DNA of 64,000 nucleotides from Burkholderiales bacterium (GCA_030684405.1 JAUXYA010000014.1:1-64000), one strand, 5' to 3'. Numbered from the stretch's first letter, positions 17,050 to 30,882 are shown. Numbers and translations are program-made. Notes: generated from the letters alone by a model not told the origin.

Positions 17050-17260
17050 AATTCGATTCAATCAATGACGTGAAGGGACGCAAAACATGTAACTATGCTG
17101 GTGTTTGAGGTTGCAAGCAGGACTTGATCCATAGTGCGTGCGACTTGCCGCCCGTTTTAAAGCGGCACATTGGTTTTCAGCATGGCCGTTAATGACCCAC
17201 CTGACGCCGCGGCCCCATCGGTCGTTAACTGTCAGATTTGACAGGGTTATCTCGTGTTGC

Positions 17261-17443
17261 TCAGGAGCGAAGGGCGGCGCGCCGGGCGGCGATCTGGAGG
17301 ACTTTTTTTGCAGCCTCGTCATTGTTGATGGCATCAGCCTGCTTGAGCCGGCATAGCTCGCGACGCACTCTCGCAAAAGTTTTCTTTAAATCAGTTTGGA
17401 CGCTGTTGGTGTATTGAAATTTGTTATCCAGGATGCTTTTCAT
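17261..17443 (-). CDS. Small conserved-looking hypothetical protein, 60 residues
   Basis: The minus-strand ORF from ATG 17443 encodes a basic, helical 60-residue protein (MKSILDNKFQYTNSVQTDLK, ending in ARRAALRS). GGAG lies seven bases before the ATG, which favours this start over the longer ORF from 17512. The protein has Arg/Lys-rich helices and no cysteines. I do not recognise a named family. It may be nucleic-acid or membrane-associated on charge grounds only. It faces katG divergently, 490 bases away. Confidence 0.55.
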   Translation of the reverse strand: MKSILDNKFQYTNSVQTDLKKTFARVRRELCRLKQADAINNDEAAKKVLQIAARRAALRS

Positions 17444-20146
<2,703 letters not shown>

Positions 20147-20221
20147 GCAGGTGGCAGGCAGGGCGGCGGCGCTCCACGAGGGCGGCGCGCCGGCCGGCAA
20201 GGGCTTTGCAAGAAGCCCGGC

Positions 20222-20256
20222 AAACGGGCGGAATTCAATTTCGCCCGTTTTTATTT
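20222..20256 (+). terminator. Rho-independent terminator after katG
   Basis: The stem AAACGGGCG pairs with CGCCCGTTT around a GAATTCAATTT loop that adds a few further pairs, followed by TTATTTT. It is 76 bases after the katG stop and 39 bases before the convergent ggt end. Confidence 0.85.
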
Positions 20257-20294
20257 TCCTGGCCAGCCTGCAAGCAGTCGCCTGGTGCAGCCTT

Positions 20295-21863
20295 TTATCC
20301 GGCGGCGGCAGCCCCTGACCACGGCGACATCACGTCGGAAATTCCCTGATGTTCGCCCGTTGTTGGGTCACGCAGTACCGCACTGGGGCAGGCATAGTTC
20401 GTCGGGTAGACCACCAGTTCGTTGAACTGTACCGGAAACCGTGCGGCCAGCGACGCACACACGGCCGCGGCGTGGCGCGGATCAACACCGACGGTGTCTT
20501 CGCCACTGGCATCAATGCGCGGGTGATGGAAAGCCTCTCCGAGGCTCATGCCATGGTCGATCAGGAAGGAACTGATCTGGTATACCGCAGGCAGTATCTT
20601 GCGCCCGCCGGAAGCACCGATCGCAAACCAGGGACGCTCATCGCGCATCGCAATGACCGGGCACATATTGGACAGGGCGCGTTTACCCGGCGCGAGGCTG
20701 TTGGGTGAACCCGGACGCGGATCGAACCACATGATGCCGTTGTTCATCAGCACCCCGCTGGACGGCAACACGACCTTGGAGCCGAAGACGGACAGGAGAG
20801 TCTGGGTCAGTGCCACCATGTTGCCGTCACAGTCGATCACGTTGAGATGAGTCGTGGTCGAAGGATCGCGGCGGTCACTGTTGTCGCCCATCATGGCCAG
20901 GCGTTCGGCGTAGGCGTCGCGCAGGGCGGCGGCATAGGCCGTAAAGGCTTCGGCTCCGGGCCCTCCGGGCGGAAAAGTGATGCCGCGCAGCGAATCCAGC
21001 GCACGCAGCATGGTGGGTCCGGCAGTGAGTTGTGGCGGCAGCGCCAACTGCGCATCGCGATACGTGGTGATGACAGGATCAACGATGCGTGCGTGAAAGC
21101 CGGCGAGGTCTGCGGCCGAAAGCTTGCCGCCCATCGCCCGCAGGTCGTTTGCAATGCCGGCCGCGATGTCGCCCTCGTAAAAATCCCGCGGCCCGGCATC
21201 CGCCAGGCGGCGTAATGTCCGGGTCAGGCCTTTCAATTTCAGACGCGCAAGCGGGGCGCCTGCCGGGGTCACTGGCGGCAAGCCCCCGGGCAACCAGATC
21301 TCGCGGGTAGCCGGGTACAGCGACAGTTCCCGCGCCATCGTCGCGACCTTGAGCGTCAGGTACCAGTCAACCGCGATGCCTTCTTCGGCAAGGCCTATCG
21401 CCGGCTGCATCACGTCGCGGAAAGCCATCGTGCCGAAATCCGCGAGCGCGGTGGCCATCCCGTCGACCTGTCCCGGTATGGCGATCGACAGCGGGCCATG
21501 CACGTTGCGGTCGTCCTGTACGGCCGGCCAGGTAAAGAGGTCCCGGGTGATGCCACCGGTCAGCGGGTAATCGGCAGGGTCGAGGCTGCCGGGCGCTATC
21601 GGGCCAAAATCGACTACACGCACGCGCTTTTCACGGGCGAGGTAAACCATCATGAAACCGACGCCACCGAGCCCGCTGTTCCAGGGTTCGACCGCCGCGA
21701 GTGCAAATCCGGTGGCAACCGCAGCGTCCACTGCGTTGCCCCCGGCGGACAGAATCCGGGCCCCGACTTCACTGGCGATCCGGTTTTGCGACGCGACAAT
21801 GCCGCCCCGCGAACAGGCGACGGGTTTGGCGACTTTCCAGTTCTGCACAATATGGGCGTTCAT
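20295..21863 (-). CDS. Gamma-glutamyltransferase family protein (Ntn hydrolase)
   Basis: 522 residues. The large-subunit part has RILSAGGNAVDAAVATGFALAAVEP and GLGGVGFMMVYL. The autoprocessing site is the TTH of PSTTTHLNVIDCDGN (T337 by my count), preceding the small subunit with ALTQTLLSVFGSKV and SLGEAFHHPRIDASGE. Such enzymes hydrolyse or transfer gamma-glutamyl groups of glutathione or related amides. There is no clear signal peptide, which suggests a cytoplasmic member similar to those in amide or cephalosporin-acylase-like catabolic settings. It is divergent from the UxaA-family gene. Confidence 0.9.
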   Translation of the reverse strand: MNAHIVQNWKVAKPVACSRGGIVASQNRIASEVGARILSAGGNAVDAAVATGFALAAVEPWNSGLGGVGFMMVYLAREKRVRVVDFGPIAPGSLDPADYPLTGGITRDLFTWPAVQDDRNVHGPLSIAIPGQVDGMATALADFGTMAFRDVMQPAIGLAEEGIAVDWYLTLKVATMARELSLYPATREIWLPGGLPPVTPAGAPLARLKLKGLTRTLRRLADAGPRDFYEGDIAAGIANDLRAMGGKLSAADLAGFHARIVDPVITTYRDAQLALPPQLTAGPTMLRALDSLRGITFPPGGPGAEAFTAYAAALRDAYAERLAMMGDNSDRRDPSTTTHLNVIDCDGNMVALTQTLLSVFGSKVVLPSSGVLMNNGIMWFDPRPGSPNSLAPGKRALSNMCPVIAMRDERPWFAIGASGGRKILPAVYQISSFLIDHGMSLGEAFHHPRIDASGEDTVGVDPRHAAAVCASLAARFPVQFNELVVYPTNYACPSAVLRDPTTGEHQGISDVMSPWSGAAAAG

Positions 21864-22070
21864 GAAGGGGTGGCGGCGAAGTGGGAAAAGAGGGAATGAT
21901 GCTCTTTGATGCTATGCGAAAACGGGTGCCCCCGCCTAGTCTGGCGAAGGTATACCCGGGACAGGAAGACTCGGCAGTTGCAGCGCGCGGATGACCCCAT
22001 GGAGTTGTGCCGATTCTGCGATGACAACATTCCCGATAAAATGGCGGTTACTTACCCAGGAGGCAAGGCC

Positions 22071-23627
22071 ATGGACGACGGCGTCATACACATCAAGGAC
22101 AAACCCGCATCGGGACCGGTAATCCGGTTGCACGAGAATGACAATGTGTTGATCGCCCGCGGCGACATCGGCATCGGCACCAAGCTCGATGGCGGCCTCA
22201 CTGCAAAAAGCCAGGTGCCAGCAGGCCACAAGATTGCGGCCCGGGACATCAAGAAGGGCGAACCCATTCTGAAATATGCAGTAACCATAGGTTTTGCCTC
22301 GGCCGACATTCCGGCAGGCACTTATGTGCATTCACATAACCTCGAGTTCCGCGAATTCGACCGCGATTACGCCTATGCGCGCGATTACAAGCCGGAACAG
22401 ATGATCCCGGAGGCGGAACGCGCGTCCTTCATGGGCATCGTCCGCGCCAACGGTCAGGTCGCGACGCGCAACTACCTCGGCGTGCTGGCCACGGTCAACT
22501 GCTCGGCGACGGTGGCGCACAAGATTGCTGAGTATTTCACGCCGGAGCGACTGGCCGAATATCCCAATATCGATGGCATCTGCGCTTTCGCCCACGGCAC
22601 CGGCTGTGGCATGGAAATGACCGGCGAGCCCATGGATCTGCTGCGACGAACCATGGCTGGCTACGCGCGCCATGCCAATCTCGCCGGCGCGCTGATCATC
22701 GGCCTCGGCTGTGAACGCAACCAGATCAAAGGCCTGATGAAAGAGCAGGGCATCGACGTCAGCGATCGACTGAAGACTTTCGTGATGCAGGAGTCGGGCG
22801 GCACGCGCCAGACCATTGAGGCGGGCATTGCCGCGCTGAAGGAAATGTTGCCCGAGGCCAACAAGGTAGTGCGCCAAAAGGTGCCCGCGAGCCATTTAAT
22901 GATCGGGCTGCAGTGCGGCGGCTCCGACGGCTTTTCCTCAATTACCGCCAATCCGGCACTGGGTGCGGCGATGGATTTGCTGGCGCGTCATGGCGGCACG
23001 CATATCCTGTCGGAGACGCCGGAAATCTACGGAGTCGAGCACACGCTGACGCGGCGCGCGAGGTCGCGCGAGGTCGGTGAAAAACTGATCGAGCGCATCC
23101 GCTGGTGGAAGGACGTTTACAACGCCGGAAAGGACACCCAGATCAACGGCGTGGTCAGCCCGGGCAACCAGCACGGCGGGCTCGCCAACATTTTCGAGAA
23201 ATCCCTGGGTTCCTCGATGAAGGGCGGCACCGGCCCTCTGAACGCGGTCTACCACTATGCGCAGCCGGTTACCGAACGCGGCTTTGTATTCATGGACACG
23301 CCGGGATTCGACCCGGTATCGGCGACCGGCCAGATCGCCGGCGGCGCCAACATGATCATGTTCACCACCGGCCGCGGCTCCATGTTCGGTGCCAAGCCGG
23401 TGCCCTCGATCAAACTCGCGACCAACACGCCGATGTACAGCAGGCTTGCCGAGGACATGGATATTAATTGCGGCGAAATTCTGGACGGCACGAAATCGCT
23501 GTCACAGAAGGGGCAGGAGATTTTTGATTTGATGCTGCGCATTGCGTCGGGCGAAAAATCCAAGAGCGAGCTGCTGGGCCTTGGCGACCACGAGTATGTG
23601 CCCTGGAACATCGGCGTCACCAGTTGA
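22071..23627 (+). CDS. UxaA-family (altronate/galactarate dehydratase-like) hydro-lyase
   Basis: ~518 residues. The N-terminal SAF domain (residues ~10-100, VIRLHENDNVLIARGDIGIG) is followed by the UxaA catalytic part with YLGVLATVNCSATVAHKIAEYF, CAFAHGTGCGMEM, GLGCERNQI, GLQCGGSDGFSSITANPALG and SPGNQHGGLANIFEKSLGSS. Conserved Cys and His suggest an iron-dependent sugar-acid dehydratase. ATG 22071 has AGGAGG seven to twelve bases upstream, whereas the longer ORF from 21906 has no domain there. The true substrate may be altronate, galactarate or another sugar acid. Confidence 0.88.
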   Translation: MDDGVIHIKDKPASGPVIRLHENDNVLIARGDIGIGTKLDGGLTAKSQVPAGHKIAARDIKKGEPILKYAVTIGFASADIPAGTYVHSHNLEFREFDRDYAYARDYKPEQMIPEAERASFMGIVRANGQVATRNYLGVLATVNCSATVAHKIAEYFTPERLAEYPNIDGICAFAHGTGCGMEMTGEPMDLLRRTMAGYARHANLAGALIIGLGCERNQIKGLMKEQGIDVSDRLKTFVMQESGGTRQTIEAGIAALKEMLPEANKVVRQKVPASHLMIGLQCGGSDGFSSITANPALGAAMDLLARHGGTHILSETPEIYGVEHTLTRRARSREVGEKLIERIRWWKDVYNAGKDTQINGVVSPGNQHGGLANIFEKSLGSSMKGGTGPLNAVYHYAQPVTERGFVFMDTPGFDPVSATGQIAGGANMIMFTTGRGSMFGAKPVPSIKLATNTPMYSRLAEDMDINCGEILDGTKSLSQKGQEIFDLMLRIASGEKSKSELLGLGDHEYVPWNIGVTS

Positions 23628-23637
23628 TGCACGCCGC

Positions 23638-24021
23638 ATGAGTTTCTCCGCATTTGCCGCTGTCGGTATCGGCGCGATGTTTGGCGCCTGGTCGCGCTGG
23701 GGCCTGGCGCTGGCGCTGAACCAGCTGGTGCCGGCGTTGCCGATGGGCACACTGGTCGCCAATCTGGCAGGCGGCTTCATGATTGGTGCGGCATTCGAAT
23801 ACTTCATGCAGCACAACGCTCTCGCTCCCGAATACCGGTTGATGTTCATTACCGGTTTTCTGGGCAGCCTGACCACCTTTTCGGCATTTTCGCTGGAAAC
23901 GGTCATTCTGCTGCAGCAGGCCCGTTATGGCTGGGCATTGTTGCTGATCAGCAGCCACCTGATCGGTGCGCTGGCGATGACATTGCTGGGAATCGCGGTG
24001 GTTCGCGCGATCAGCGCATAG
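23638..24021 (+). CDS. crcB: Fluoride ion channel CrcB/Fluc
   Basis: 127 residues with four transmembrane helices. GAMFGAWSRWGLAL, PMGTLVANLAGGFMIG and GFLGSLTTFSAFSLE carry the Fluc pore residues (the conserved Asn and the TTFS motif). It exports toxic fluoride as a dual-topology dimer in the inner membrane. ATG 23638 lies 11 bases after the dehydratase gene. There is no room for a fluoride riboswitch directly upstream, so expression probably comes from the upstream gene's transcript. Confidence 0.93.
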   Translation: MSFSAFAAVGIGAMFGAWSRWGLALALNQLVPALPMGTLVANLAGGFMIGAAFEYFMQHNALAPEYRLMFITGFLGSLTTFSAFSLETVILLQQARYGWALLLISSHLIGALAMTLLGIAVVRAISA

Positions 24022-24034
24022 ACCAGCCGACCGC

Positions 24035-25522
24035 TCAGTTTCTGTTGAGCAAACGGCGCGCGGCGTCAATGACCTCACTCGCGGTCAGTCCGATCGGCCC
24101 CGTTCCAGTCCTCAACAGTCGATCGGCGGCTGCGCCGTGCAGGTAAACGGCGCCTGACAGTGCGTGCCGTTCGTCCACCCCTTGGGCGAGCAAGGCTACG
24201 ATGATGCCGGTCAGCACGTCGCCCATGCCCGCAGCGGCCATGCCCGGGTTGCCGGAGGTGTTGATGGCCCAGTGTCCGTCCGGCCAGGCGCAAAGACTGC
24301 CACAGCCCTTGAGCACAACACCTGCCTGGTATTCGCGGGCGATATTCAGCACTGCAGTGACCCGATCACCCTGCACGGTTTCCGTGGTCAAGCCGAGCAG
24401 CCGGGCGGCTTCCGCCGGATGCGGCGTCAGGATGGAGGGTGCACTGCGCTGTTTCAGTCGCTTGCCCAATTCAGGGAACGCGGCAACAAGATTCAGTGCA
24501 TCGGCGTCAAGCACCAGCGGCAAGTTCTTTTCCAGTGCCCAATCCAGATACTCGGCGGCATCCGGGGAATCCCCGAGTCCTGGTCCGATCGCCAATGCAG
24601 TGAGGTGGTCCAGTCGCAGCACGCCGTCGGCCGGGCGCAGCATCAGTTCCGGCTGGAGGGGGTCGAGCAGAGGCTGGTCATCCGCGAGCAGCCCGGCATA
24701 GACGCGTCCGGTGCCGCATTTAAGCGCCGCTCGTGCGGCCAGCAGGACTGCGCCGCCCATGCCATGCGCACCGCCGACGATGCCGGCGCTGCCATAACTT
24801 CCCTTGTGTGAATTGCGTGGTCGTTGCGGCAGCAGATGGGCCAGCACGCCATCGCCGATCAGCACACCATGGGGCGCCGCGGTCGCGGCTTCTTCCAGTC
24901 CAAGATCGGCAAGATGAATGTTGCCGCAGTGGTCAGGCCCGTCGAGTGTCAGCAGACCCGGCTTCAGGGCGATGAAAGTGATCGTGTGATCGGCCGCGAT
25001 CGCACTGCCGATAACGCGCCCGCTGTCGGCATCGAGTCCGCTGGGCACATCCAGCGCCAGCACCGGTGCATCCAGCGCATTGACCTCCTCGATAAGGATG
25101 GCATGGTCGCCGGCCGGCTCACGACGCAGGCCGATACCGAACAGGCCATCGACCACCAGGCTCCAGTCTTGCCCCGGAGGTATGGACGGGACGGTCGTGC
25201 CACCCGCCTGCTGCCAGGCACGGCTTGCCGCACCGGCATCGCCCGTATAGTTCTCCACACCCGCAGGAGAAACTACGGTTACCGGATACCACCAGGCTTT
25301 CAGGTGACGGGCCACCACGAGTGCATCACCGCCGTTGTTGCCGGGTCCTGCCAGTACCAGCACCGGCTTGCCACTTTCGCCGGCAAGGCTGCGCGCCAGT
25401 TCGGCAGCAGCCAGCCCGGCGCGCTCCATCAGTGGTGCCGGTGGACGTCCGGACAACGCAGCCTGTTCGACGGAGCGCAGATCGGCGGTCAACAGTACGG
25501 GAGAAGCGTGACGGAGTGTCAT
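24035..25522 (-). CDS. nnrD: Bifunctional NAD(P)H-hydrate repair enzyme (epimerase plus ADP/ATP-dependent dehydratase)
   Basis: 495 residues. The N-terminal YjeF_N epimerase domain (residues ~1-215) has [21 protein letters not shown] and [16 protein letters not shown]. The C-terminal ribokinase-like dehydratase domain (~220-495) has [36 protein letters not shown] and [18 protein letters not shown], with the catalytic GMGD. The fused protein repairs hydrated NADH/NADPH. ATG 25522 is chosen as the start because the preceding 69 in-frame codons overlap the purL region and do not match. It is divergent from purL with an 82-base gap. Confidence 0.93.
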   Translation of the reverse strand: MTLRHASPVLLTADLRSVEQAALSGRPPAPLMERAGLAAAELARSLAGESGKPVLVLAGPGNNGGDALVVARHLKAWWYPVTVVSPAGVENYTGDAGAASRAWQQAGGTTVPSIPPGQDWSLVVDGLFGIGLRREPAGDHAILIEEVNALDAPVLALDVPSGLDADSGRVIGSAIAADHTITFIALKPGLLTLDGPDHCGNIHLADLGLEEAATAAPHGVLIGDGVLAHLLPQRPRNSHKGSYGSAGIVGGAHGMGGAVLLAARAALKCGTGRVYAGLLADDQPLLDPLQPELMLRPADGVLRLDHLTALAIGPGLGDSPDAAEYLDWALEKNLPLVLDADALNLVAAFPELGKRLKQRSAPSILTPHPAEAARLLGLTTETVQGDRVTAVLNIAREYQAGVVLKGCGSLCAWPDGHWAINTSGNPGMAAAGMGDVLTGIIVALLAQGVDERHALSGAVYLHGAAADRLLRTGTGPIGLTASEVIDAARRLLNRN

Positions 25523-25604
25523 GATGGCCACAAGTTTACCGCATGGGTCCGGGCGGAATGGGACCGGTTCGGGTAAAATTGTGCTTTCCGATAGCCCATT
25601 GATC

Positions 25605-28600
25605 ATGCCGCATTTTCTACGCCTGAGAGGTCGCGACGCCCTCTCGGCATTCCGCCGGAAAAAACTGCTGCAGGCCGTCGCTGCCGACATTTCCGGCCTG
25701 CAGATTGCCGCCGAATACTGGCATTTCATCGAACTGGCACAGGCGCTGGACGATATTGGCCGGCAAAGACTGGAGCGCGTGCTGAGTTATGGCGCAGCGA
25801 GCGCTGCTGTCGACCAGGCAGGCAGCCTGCTGCTGGTCACGCCGCGGCTGGGTACTATTTCACCCTGGTCGTCGAAGGCGAGCGACATCGCTCGTCAATG
25901 CGGCCTGCCCGAAGTCCTGCGCATTGAACGCGGTCTCGCCTGGTGGTGTTCATCCGGCGGCAAACCATTGTCCGCCGCACAGCGCAGGACATTGTTGCCG
26001 CTGATTCATGACCGGATGACCGAGTCCGTGCTCGACAGCCTGAACGCTGCGGAGGGCTTGTTCCGGCGCGTGGATCCGGCGCCACTGTCGACGATCGACA
26101 TCCTCGGTGGTGGTCGCGCAGCGTTGGCGCAGGCCAATATGTCCATGGGACTCGCGCTGTCACCGGACGAGATCGACTACCTGTTCGACAATTTCAGCCG
26201 CATCGGCCGCAATCCGACGGATGTCGAACTGATGATGTTCGCCCAGGCCAATTCCGAACACTGCCGGCACAAGATTTTTAATGCCGATTGGGTCATTGAT
26301 GGCGAAGCGCAGGATCGTTCCCTGTTCGGCATGATCCGTACCACCCACGAAAAACACCCGCAGGGCACGGTGGTCGCCTATTCCGACAATTCCTCGGTGA
26401 TCGAAGGCGCTGAAATCGAGCGCTTCTATCCAGTGCATGACGGCGCCTACGGCTATCACCGCGAATCCACGCACATCCTGATGAAGGTGGAAACGCACAA
26501 CCATCCGACGGCGATATCGCCGTTTCCGGGAGCTTCCACCGGTGCGGGTGGCGAAATCCGTGACGAGGGTGCAACCGGACGCGGCGCGAAACCGAAGGCC
26601 GGATTGACCGGCTTCTCGGTATCGAACCTGCGCATCCCCGGTGCCGAGCAGCCCTGGGAAGTGAATCCTGTCGGCAAGCCCGGCCGCATTGCCTCCGCGC
26701 TGCAGATCATGCTCGAAGGCCCGATCGGCGGCGCGTCTTTCAACAACGAATTCGGCCGGCCAAATCTGGCGGGTTATTTCCGCAGTTACGAGCAGCGCGT
26801 CGGCAGCGAAGTCCGCGGCTACCACAAGCCGATCATGATTGCCGGCGGTCTCGGCAACATCGCTGCACGACATACTGACAAGCAGGCGCTGCCCGAAGGC
26901 TCGCTGCTGATCCAGCTTGGTGGCCCCGGCATGCTGATCGGTCTCGGCGGCGGCGCGGCCTCGAGCATGGATACCGGCGCCAACCAGGAGGATCTCGATT
27001 TCGATTCGGTGCAGCGCGGAAACCCCGAAATCGAGCGTCGTGCCCAGGAAGTCATCGACCGCTGCTGGGCGCTGGGCGATGCCAACCCGATCCGGTCGAT
27101 CCACGACGTCGGCGCCGGCGGTCTGTCAAATGCACTGCCGGAACTGGCTCACTCCGCGCAGCGTGGTGCGCGCTTCGAGCTGCGCGACGTGCCCAGCGAA
27201 GAGTCCGGAATGTCGCCGCTGCAGATCTGGTGCAACGAGGCGCAGGAGCGTTATGTGCTGGCGATCTCGCCCCACGACCTCGAGCGTTTTCGCACTTTGT
27301 GCGAGCGCGAGCGCTGTCCCTTTGCAGTAGTCGGCACGGCCACAGCCGAAGGCCAACTGATCGTCCATGACCGGGTGTTCGACAACCACCCGGTTGACAT
27401 GGAAATGACGGTGCTGCTCGGCAAGCCGCCGAAAATGCTGCGCGATGTCAAACGCATCGTGCGCGAAGGCCAGGTTTTCGACGCTGCTGGCCTCGACATC
27501 CGCGAAGCGGCGTACCGCGTACTGCGGCTGCCTACGGTGGCGGACAAAACCTTCCTGATCAGCATCGGCGACCGCTCGGTCGGCGGCATGACCGCGCGCG
27601 ATCAGATGGTCGGACCCTGGCAAGTGCCCGTGGCTGACGTCGCAGTGACGTTGATGGGTTTTAGTACTTGCCGCGGCGAAGCGATGGCGATGGGTGAACG
27701 CACGCCGCTGGCAGTTCTGGATCCGCAGGCCTCGGGGCGCATGGCTGTGGGTGAGGCGATCACCAATATCGCTGCCGCCGCCATCGAAAAAATCGGCGAC
27801 ATCAAGCTCTCGGCAAACTGGATGGCCGCGGCCGGACATGGGGGCGAGGACGCCGCGCTGTTTGACACTGTGCATGCAGTGGCGATGGAACTGTGCCCGC
27901 AGCTGGGTATCAGCATTCCGGTGGGCAAGGATTCGCTTTCGATGAAGACGACCTGGAGCGAGAACGGAGCGCGCAAGGAAGTCGTTGCTCCGTTGTCGCT
28001 GATCGTATCGGCCTTTGCGCCGGTGAGTGATGTACGCCGCACGCTTACGCCGCAGCTGCGCCGAGACTGCGGCGAGACGGAGCTGCTGCTGGTCGATCTT
28101 GGCCGCGGCTGTAATCGCCTTGGGGGCTCGGCGCTGGCCCAGGTCTACGATGCGATTGGCGACCGGGTTCCCGACATAGTCAGTGCGCAGGATCTGAAGG
28201 CCTTTTTCGACGTGATCCAGAAGCTGAATGCGGCCGGGTTGCTACTTGCGTACCATGACCGCTCTGACGGCGGCCTGCTGGTGGCGGTCTGCGAGATGCT
28301 GTTCGCGTCGCGCTGCGGTGCACAGCTTGATCTTTCCGGCGATGTGGCAGCAGTGCTGTTCAGCGAGGAGCTGGGTGCCGTGTTGCAGGTCCGCCGCAGC
28401 GACCGCGAGGCGGTGATGGAGAGTCTGGCTGCTGTTGGCCTCGATGACTGCAGCGCGGTCATCGGCGCAGTTGATGACAATGACCGGCTGCTGGTCCGCG
28501 TCGATGATGAAATCGAGCTCGACGAATCGCGTATTGATTTGCATCGCGCGTGGTCAGAGACGACGTACCGCATGCAGCAGCTGCGAGATAACCCGGAATG

Positions 28601-29480
28601 CGCGCAGCAGGAATACGATCGCATCCTTGATGCTGCCGATCCCGGCATTTCGCCGAAGCTGACCTTTGAACCAGAAAAGGATGTGGCAGCGCCCTTCATC
28701 GGCAAGGGGGCGAAGCCGCGCATGGCAATCCTGCGCGAGCAGGGGGTTAACGGGCAGACCGAAATGGCGGCGGCTTTCGATCGCGCAGGCTTTGCTGCGG
28801 TTGACGTGCACATGAGCGACATCATTTCGGGGCAAGTCAGCCTCGGCGATTTCAAGGGCTTTGCAGCCTGTGGCGGCTTTTCCTACGGCGATGTGCTCGG
28901 CGCCGGCGAGGGCTGGGCGAAGTCAATCCTGTTCAATGCACGGGCTCGCGACGAGTTCGAAGCGTTCTTCCGGCGTTCCGACAGCTTCGCGCTCGGCGTA
29001 TGCAATGGTTGCCAGATGATGAGCAACCTCCGCGAGTTGATTCCTGGTGCTGAACTCTGGCCGCATTTCGTGCGCAACCGTTCGGAGCAATTCGAAGCCC
29101 GATTTGTGACTCTGCTAGTGCAGGACTCGGCGTCGTTATTTTTCGAAGGCATGGCGGGCAGCCGGATACCGGTTGCCGTGGCGCATGGCGAGGGCTATGC
29201 CGAATTCGCTGCTGCCGATGCGCTCAAATCAGCACAGCCGCTGGTGACCTTGCGGTATGTCGACAATGGCGGCACGGCCACCGAGAGATATCCGCTGAAT
29301 CCGAATGGTTCTCCCCAAGGAATCACCGGGTTAACCACTCAAGACGGCCGGTTTTCGATCCTGATGCCGCACCCGGAACGGGTGTTCAGGACGGCGCAGA
29401 ATTCCTGGCATCCGGTGGAATGGCCGGAGGATGGTCCCTGGCTGCGTATGTTCCGCAATGCGCGACGCTGGGTCGCATGA
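25605..29480 (+). CDS. purL: Phosphoribosylformylglycinamidine synthase PurL (single-chain)
   Basis: ~1291 residues, the large proteobacterial form. The N-terminal domain is followed by the FGAM synthase core with [54 protein letters not shown] and [14 protein letters not shown]. The C-terminal class I glutamine amidotransferase has [20 protein letters not shown], the nucleophilic Cys in GVCNGCQMM, and the His/Glu of [10 protein letters not shown]. It converts FGAR to FGAM with glutamine and ATP in purine synthesis. ATG 25605 gives the canonical MPHFLRLRG start. It is followed by the NifU-like gene after 10 bases. Confidence 0.97.
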   Translation: MPHFLRLRGRDALSAFRRKKLLQAVAADISGLQIAAEYWHFIELAQALDDIGRQRLERVLSYGAASAAVDQAGSLLLVTPRLGTISPWSSKASDIARQCGLPEVLRIERGLAWWCSSGGKPLSAAQRRTLLPLIHDRMTESVLDSLNAAEGLFRRVDPAPLSTIDILGGGRAALAQANMSMGLALSPDEIDYLFDNFSRIGRNPTDVELMMFAQANSEHCRHKIFNADWVIDGEAQDRSLFGMIRTTHEKHPQGTVVAYSDNSSVIEGAEIERFYPVHDGAYGYHRESTHILMKVETHNHPTAISPFPGASTGAGGEIRDEGATGRGAKPKAGLTGFSVSNLRIPGAEQPWEVNPVGKPGRIASALQIMLEGPIGGASFNNEFGRPNLAGYFRSYEQRVGSEVRGYHKPIMIAGGLGNIAARHTDKQALPEGSLLIQLGGPGMLIGLGGGAASSMDTGANQEDLDFDSVQRGNPEIERRAQEVIDRCWALGDANPIRSIHDVGAGGLSNALPELAHSAQRGARFELRDVPSEESGMSPLQIWCNEAQERYVLAISPHDLERFRTLCERERCPFAVVGTATAEGQLIVHDRVFDNHPVDMEMTVLLGKPPKMLRDVKRIVREGQVFDAAGLDIREAAYRVLRLPTVADKTFLISIGDRSVGGMTARDQMVGPWQVPVADVAVTLMGFSTCRGEAMAMGERTPLAVLDPQASGRMAVGEAITNIAAAAIEKIGDIKLSANWMAAAGHGGEDAALFDTVHAVAMELCPQLGISIPVGKDSLSMKTTWSENGARKEVVAPLSLIVSAFAPVSDVRRTLTPQLRRDCGETELLLVDLGRGCNRLGGSALAQVYDAIGDRVPDIVSAQDLKAFFDVIQKLNAAGLLLAYHDRSDGGLLVAVCEMLFASRCGAQLDLSGDVAAVLFSEELGAVLQVRRSDREAVMESLAAVGLDDCSAVIGAVDDNDRLLVRVDDEIELDESRIDLHRAWSETTYRMQQLRDNPECAQQEYDRILDAADPGISPKLTFEPEKDVAAPFIGKGAKPRMAILREQGVNGQTEMAAAFDRAGFAAVDVHMSDIISGQVSLGDFKGFAACGGFSYGDVLGAGEGWAKSILFNARARDEFEAFFRRSDSFALGVCNGCQMMSNLRELIPGAELWPHFVRNRSEQFEARFVTLLVQDSASLFFEGMAGSRIPVAVAHGEGYAEFAAADALKSAQPLVTLRYVDNGGTATERYPLNPNGSPQGITGLTTQDGRFSILMPHPERVFRTAQNSWHPVEWPEDGPWLRMFRNARRWVA

Positions 29481-29490
29481 CCTGGTTGCC

Positions 29491-29877
29491 ATGGCCGCAC
29501 CGCTGAAGACTGACGCGCCCTTCTATACCGAGGCGGAGCTGGATCAGCTGGAAGCGACTGATGCGGTCGCTGCCGTGCGCATTGCGCGCGAGCAGTTGTT
29601 GCTGAAGAAGCGCCTCTTGTCACAAGTCGCGGTAAATGCCGCCGGTCCGATGCCGCAGCTCCAGGAGCTCGAGCCGGTGATCGACGAGGTGCGAAGCATA
29701 CTCAGGCGCGACGGTGGCGATATCGAACTGGTCGGACTGGAGCTGGGTATACTGACCGTGCGCCTGAAGGGCAGCTGCAGCGGCTGCCCGCGGGCGCCGC
29801 TGGATTTGAAACAGGTGGTCGAAACGCTGGTGCGCGGTCGTTATCCGCAGATCACCGCGGTGCGCAACCTGTTCTGA
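29491..29877 (+). CDS. NifU C-terminal domain (Nfu-type) iron-sulfur scaffold-like protein
   Basis: 128 residues. The C-terminal ~75 residues form a NifU_C domain: VIDEVRSILRRDGGDIELVGLELGILTVRLKGSCSGCPRAPLDLKQ, with the CxxC (CSGC) that binds a cluster in Nfu proteins. The N-terminal ~45 residues are a helical extension (EAELDQLEATDAVAAVRIAREQLL) without known function. It could be an Fe-S carrier. ATG 29491 follows purL by 10 bases and may share its transcript. Confidence 0.85.
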   Translation: MAAPLKTDAPFYTEAELDQLEATDAVAAVRIAREQLLLKKRLLSQVAVNAAGPMPQLQELEPVIDEVRSILRRDGGDIELVGLELGILTVRLKGSCSGCPRAPLDLKQVVETLVRGRYPQITAVRNLF

Positions 29878-29898
29878 GGACTGCAGCCCGGAGTAGTC

Positions 29899-30882
29899 TT
29901 ACTGCTCCGCAAAGCCGATGATCTTGATCAGCTTTGCGTAGCGCGCGAGTTCCGACCGGATGTATTCCGCGAGTTGTTGCGGCGTACTGCCTGCAGGCTC
30001 GTAACCGACTTTCATCATGCGATCGCGGGTTTCCTGCGACTGGATCGCGGCTACCACGGCCGCATTCAGGCGGTCGACGATGGCTGCGGGCGTTCCGCGT
30101 GGTGCGGTCAGTCCATACCAGGGCGTCATTTCGTAACCCTTGAGACCACTTTCGGCAATGGTCGGAATTTTCGGATCGAGAGGTGAACGTTTTGCACTCG
30201 TTACCGCGATGATGCGCAGTTTTCCGGTGGTAACAAAGGGCGAAAGCGCCGAAAGGCTGGCGAAGGTCATCGTGGTCTCGCCGCTCAATACCGAAGTGAT
30301 CGCGGCATTGCCGCCCTTGTAGGGCACATGGAGCATGTCCAGATTTGCCAGCACCCTGAACTGCTCGCCGGAAAAGTGCGTGCCTGTGCCGCCTCCGGCA
30401 GAAGAAAAGGAAAGCTGGCCGGGCCGGGCGCGGGCGAGATCGATGATCTGTTTCACGGATTTCACCGGCAGCGAAGGATGCACTGCAAGCGCAAAAGACT
30501 GGGTTGCCAGCAGTGAAACCGGTTCGAAATCGCGTTGGGGGTCGTAACCGAGCTTGGGGCGCAGGTTCGGCAGCAGCGCATAAGTGGTATGGCTGGTGAT
30601 CAACAGGGTGTAGCCGTCGGGCGCCGACCGGGCGACATGTTCGGCGCCGATTGCAGTGCTGCCGCCGGAACGATTGTCCACGATCGCCTGTTGTCCGAGA
30701 CGTTTACCGAGATCGTCTGCGACGATGCGGCCGATGATGTCGTTGCCGCCGCCGGGCGGGTAGGGAATCACCACGCGCACGGCGCGCGTCGGATAGGCGG
30801 CCGTCTGGGCCGCAGCCTGGATAGAACAACCCAGCGCGAGGGCGACTGCCCCGCATGCATGTATGATTTTCAGATGAGGCAT
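29899..30882 (-). CDS. Bug-family (TctC) tripartite tricarboxylate transporter receptor
   Basis: 327 residues with a signal peptide (ACGAVALALGCSIQAAAQ). The Bug-fold hallmarks are YPTRAVRVVIPYPPGGGNDIIGRIVADDL, VDNRSGGSTAIGAEHVARSAPDGYTLL, SLPVKSVKQIIDLARARPGQLSFSSAGGGTGTHFSGEQF and HVPYKGGNAAITSVLSGE. It binds a small carboxylate or amide in the periplasm. No TctA/TctB genes are near, which is common for Bug proteins. It is divergent from the amidase gene with a 159-base shared promoter region, so the two may be co-regulated. Confidence 0.93.
   Translation of the reverse strand: MPHLKIIHACGAVALALGCSIQAAAQTAAYPTRAVRVVIPYPPGGGNDIIGRIVADDLGKRLGQQAIVDNRSGGSTAIGAEHVARSAPDGYTLLITSHTTYALLPNLRPKLGYDPQRDFEPVSLLATQSFALAVHPSLPVKSVKQIIDLARARPGQLSFSSAGGGTGTHFSGEQFRVLANLDMLHVPYKGGNAAITSVLSGETTMTFASLSALSPFVTTGKLRIIAVTSAKRSPLDPKIPTIAESGLKGYEMTPWYGLTAPRGTPAAIVDRLNAAVVAAIQSQETRDRMMKVGYEPAGSTPQQLAEYIRSELARYAKLIKIIGFAEQ

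Noticed and set aside
17062-17260. Small minus-strand ORF (17062-17376) as a gene
   Set aside because: The composition is random, it overlaps the better-supported 60-residue ORF in another frame, and it lacks an RBS.
23580-23640. Fluoride riboswitch for crcB
   Set aside because: Only ten bases separate crcB from the upstream coding region, and no matching RNA motif is visible.
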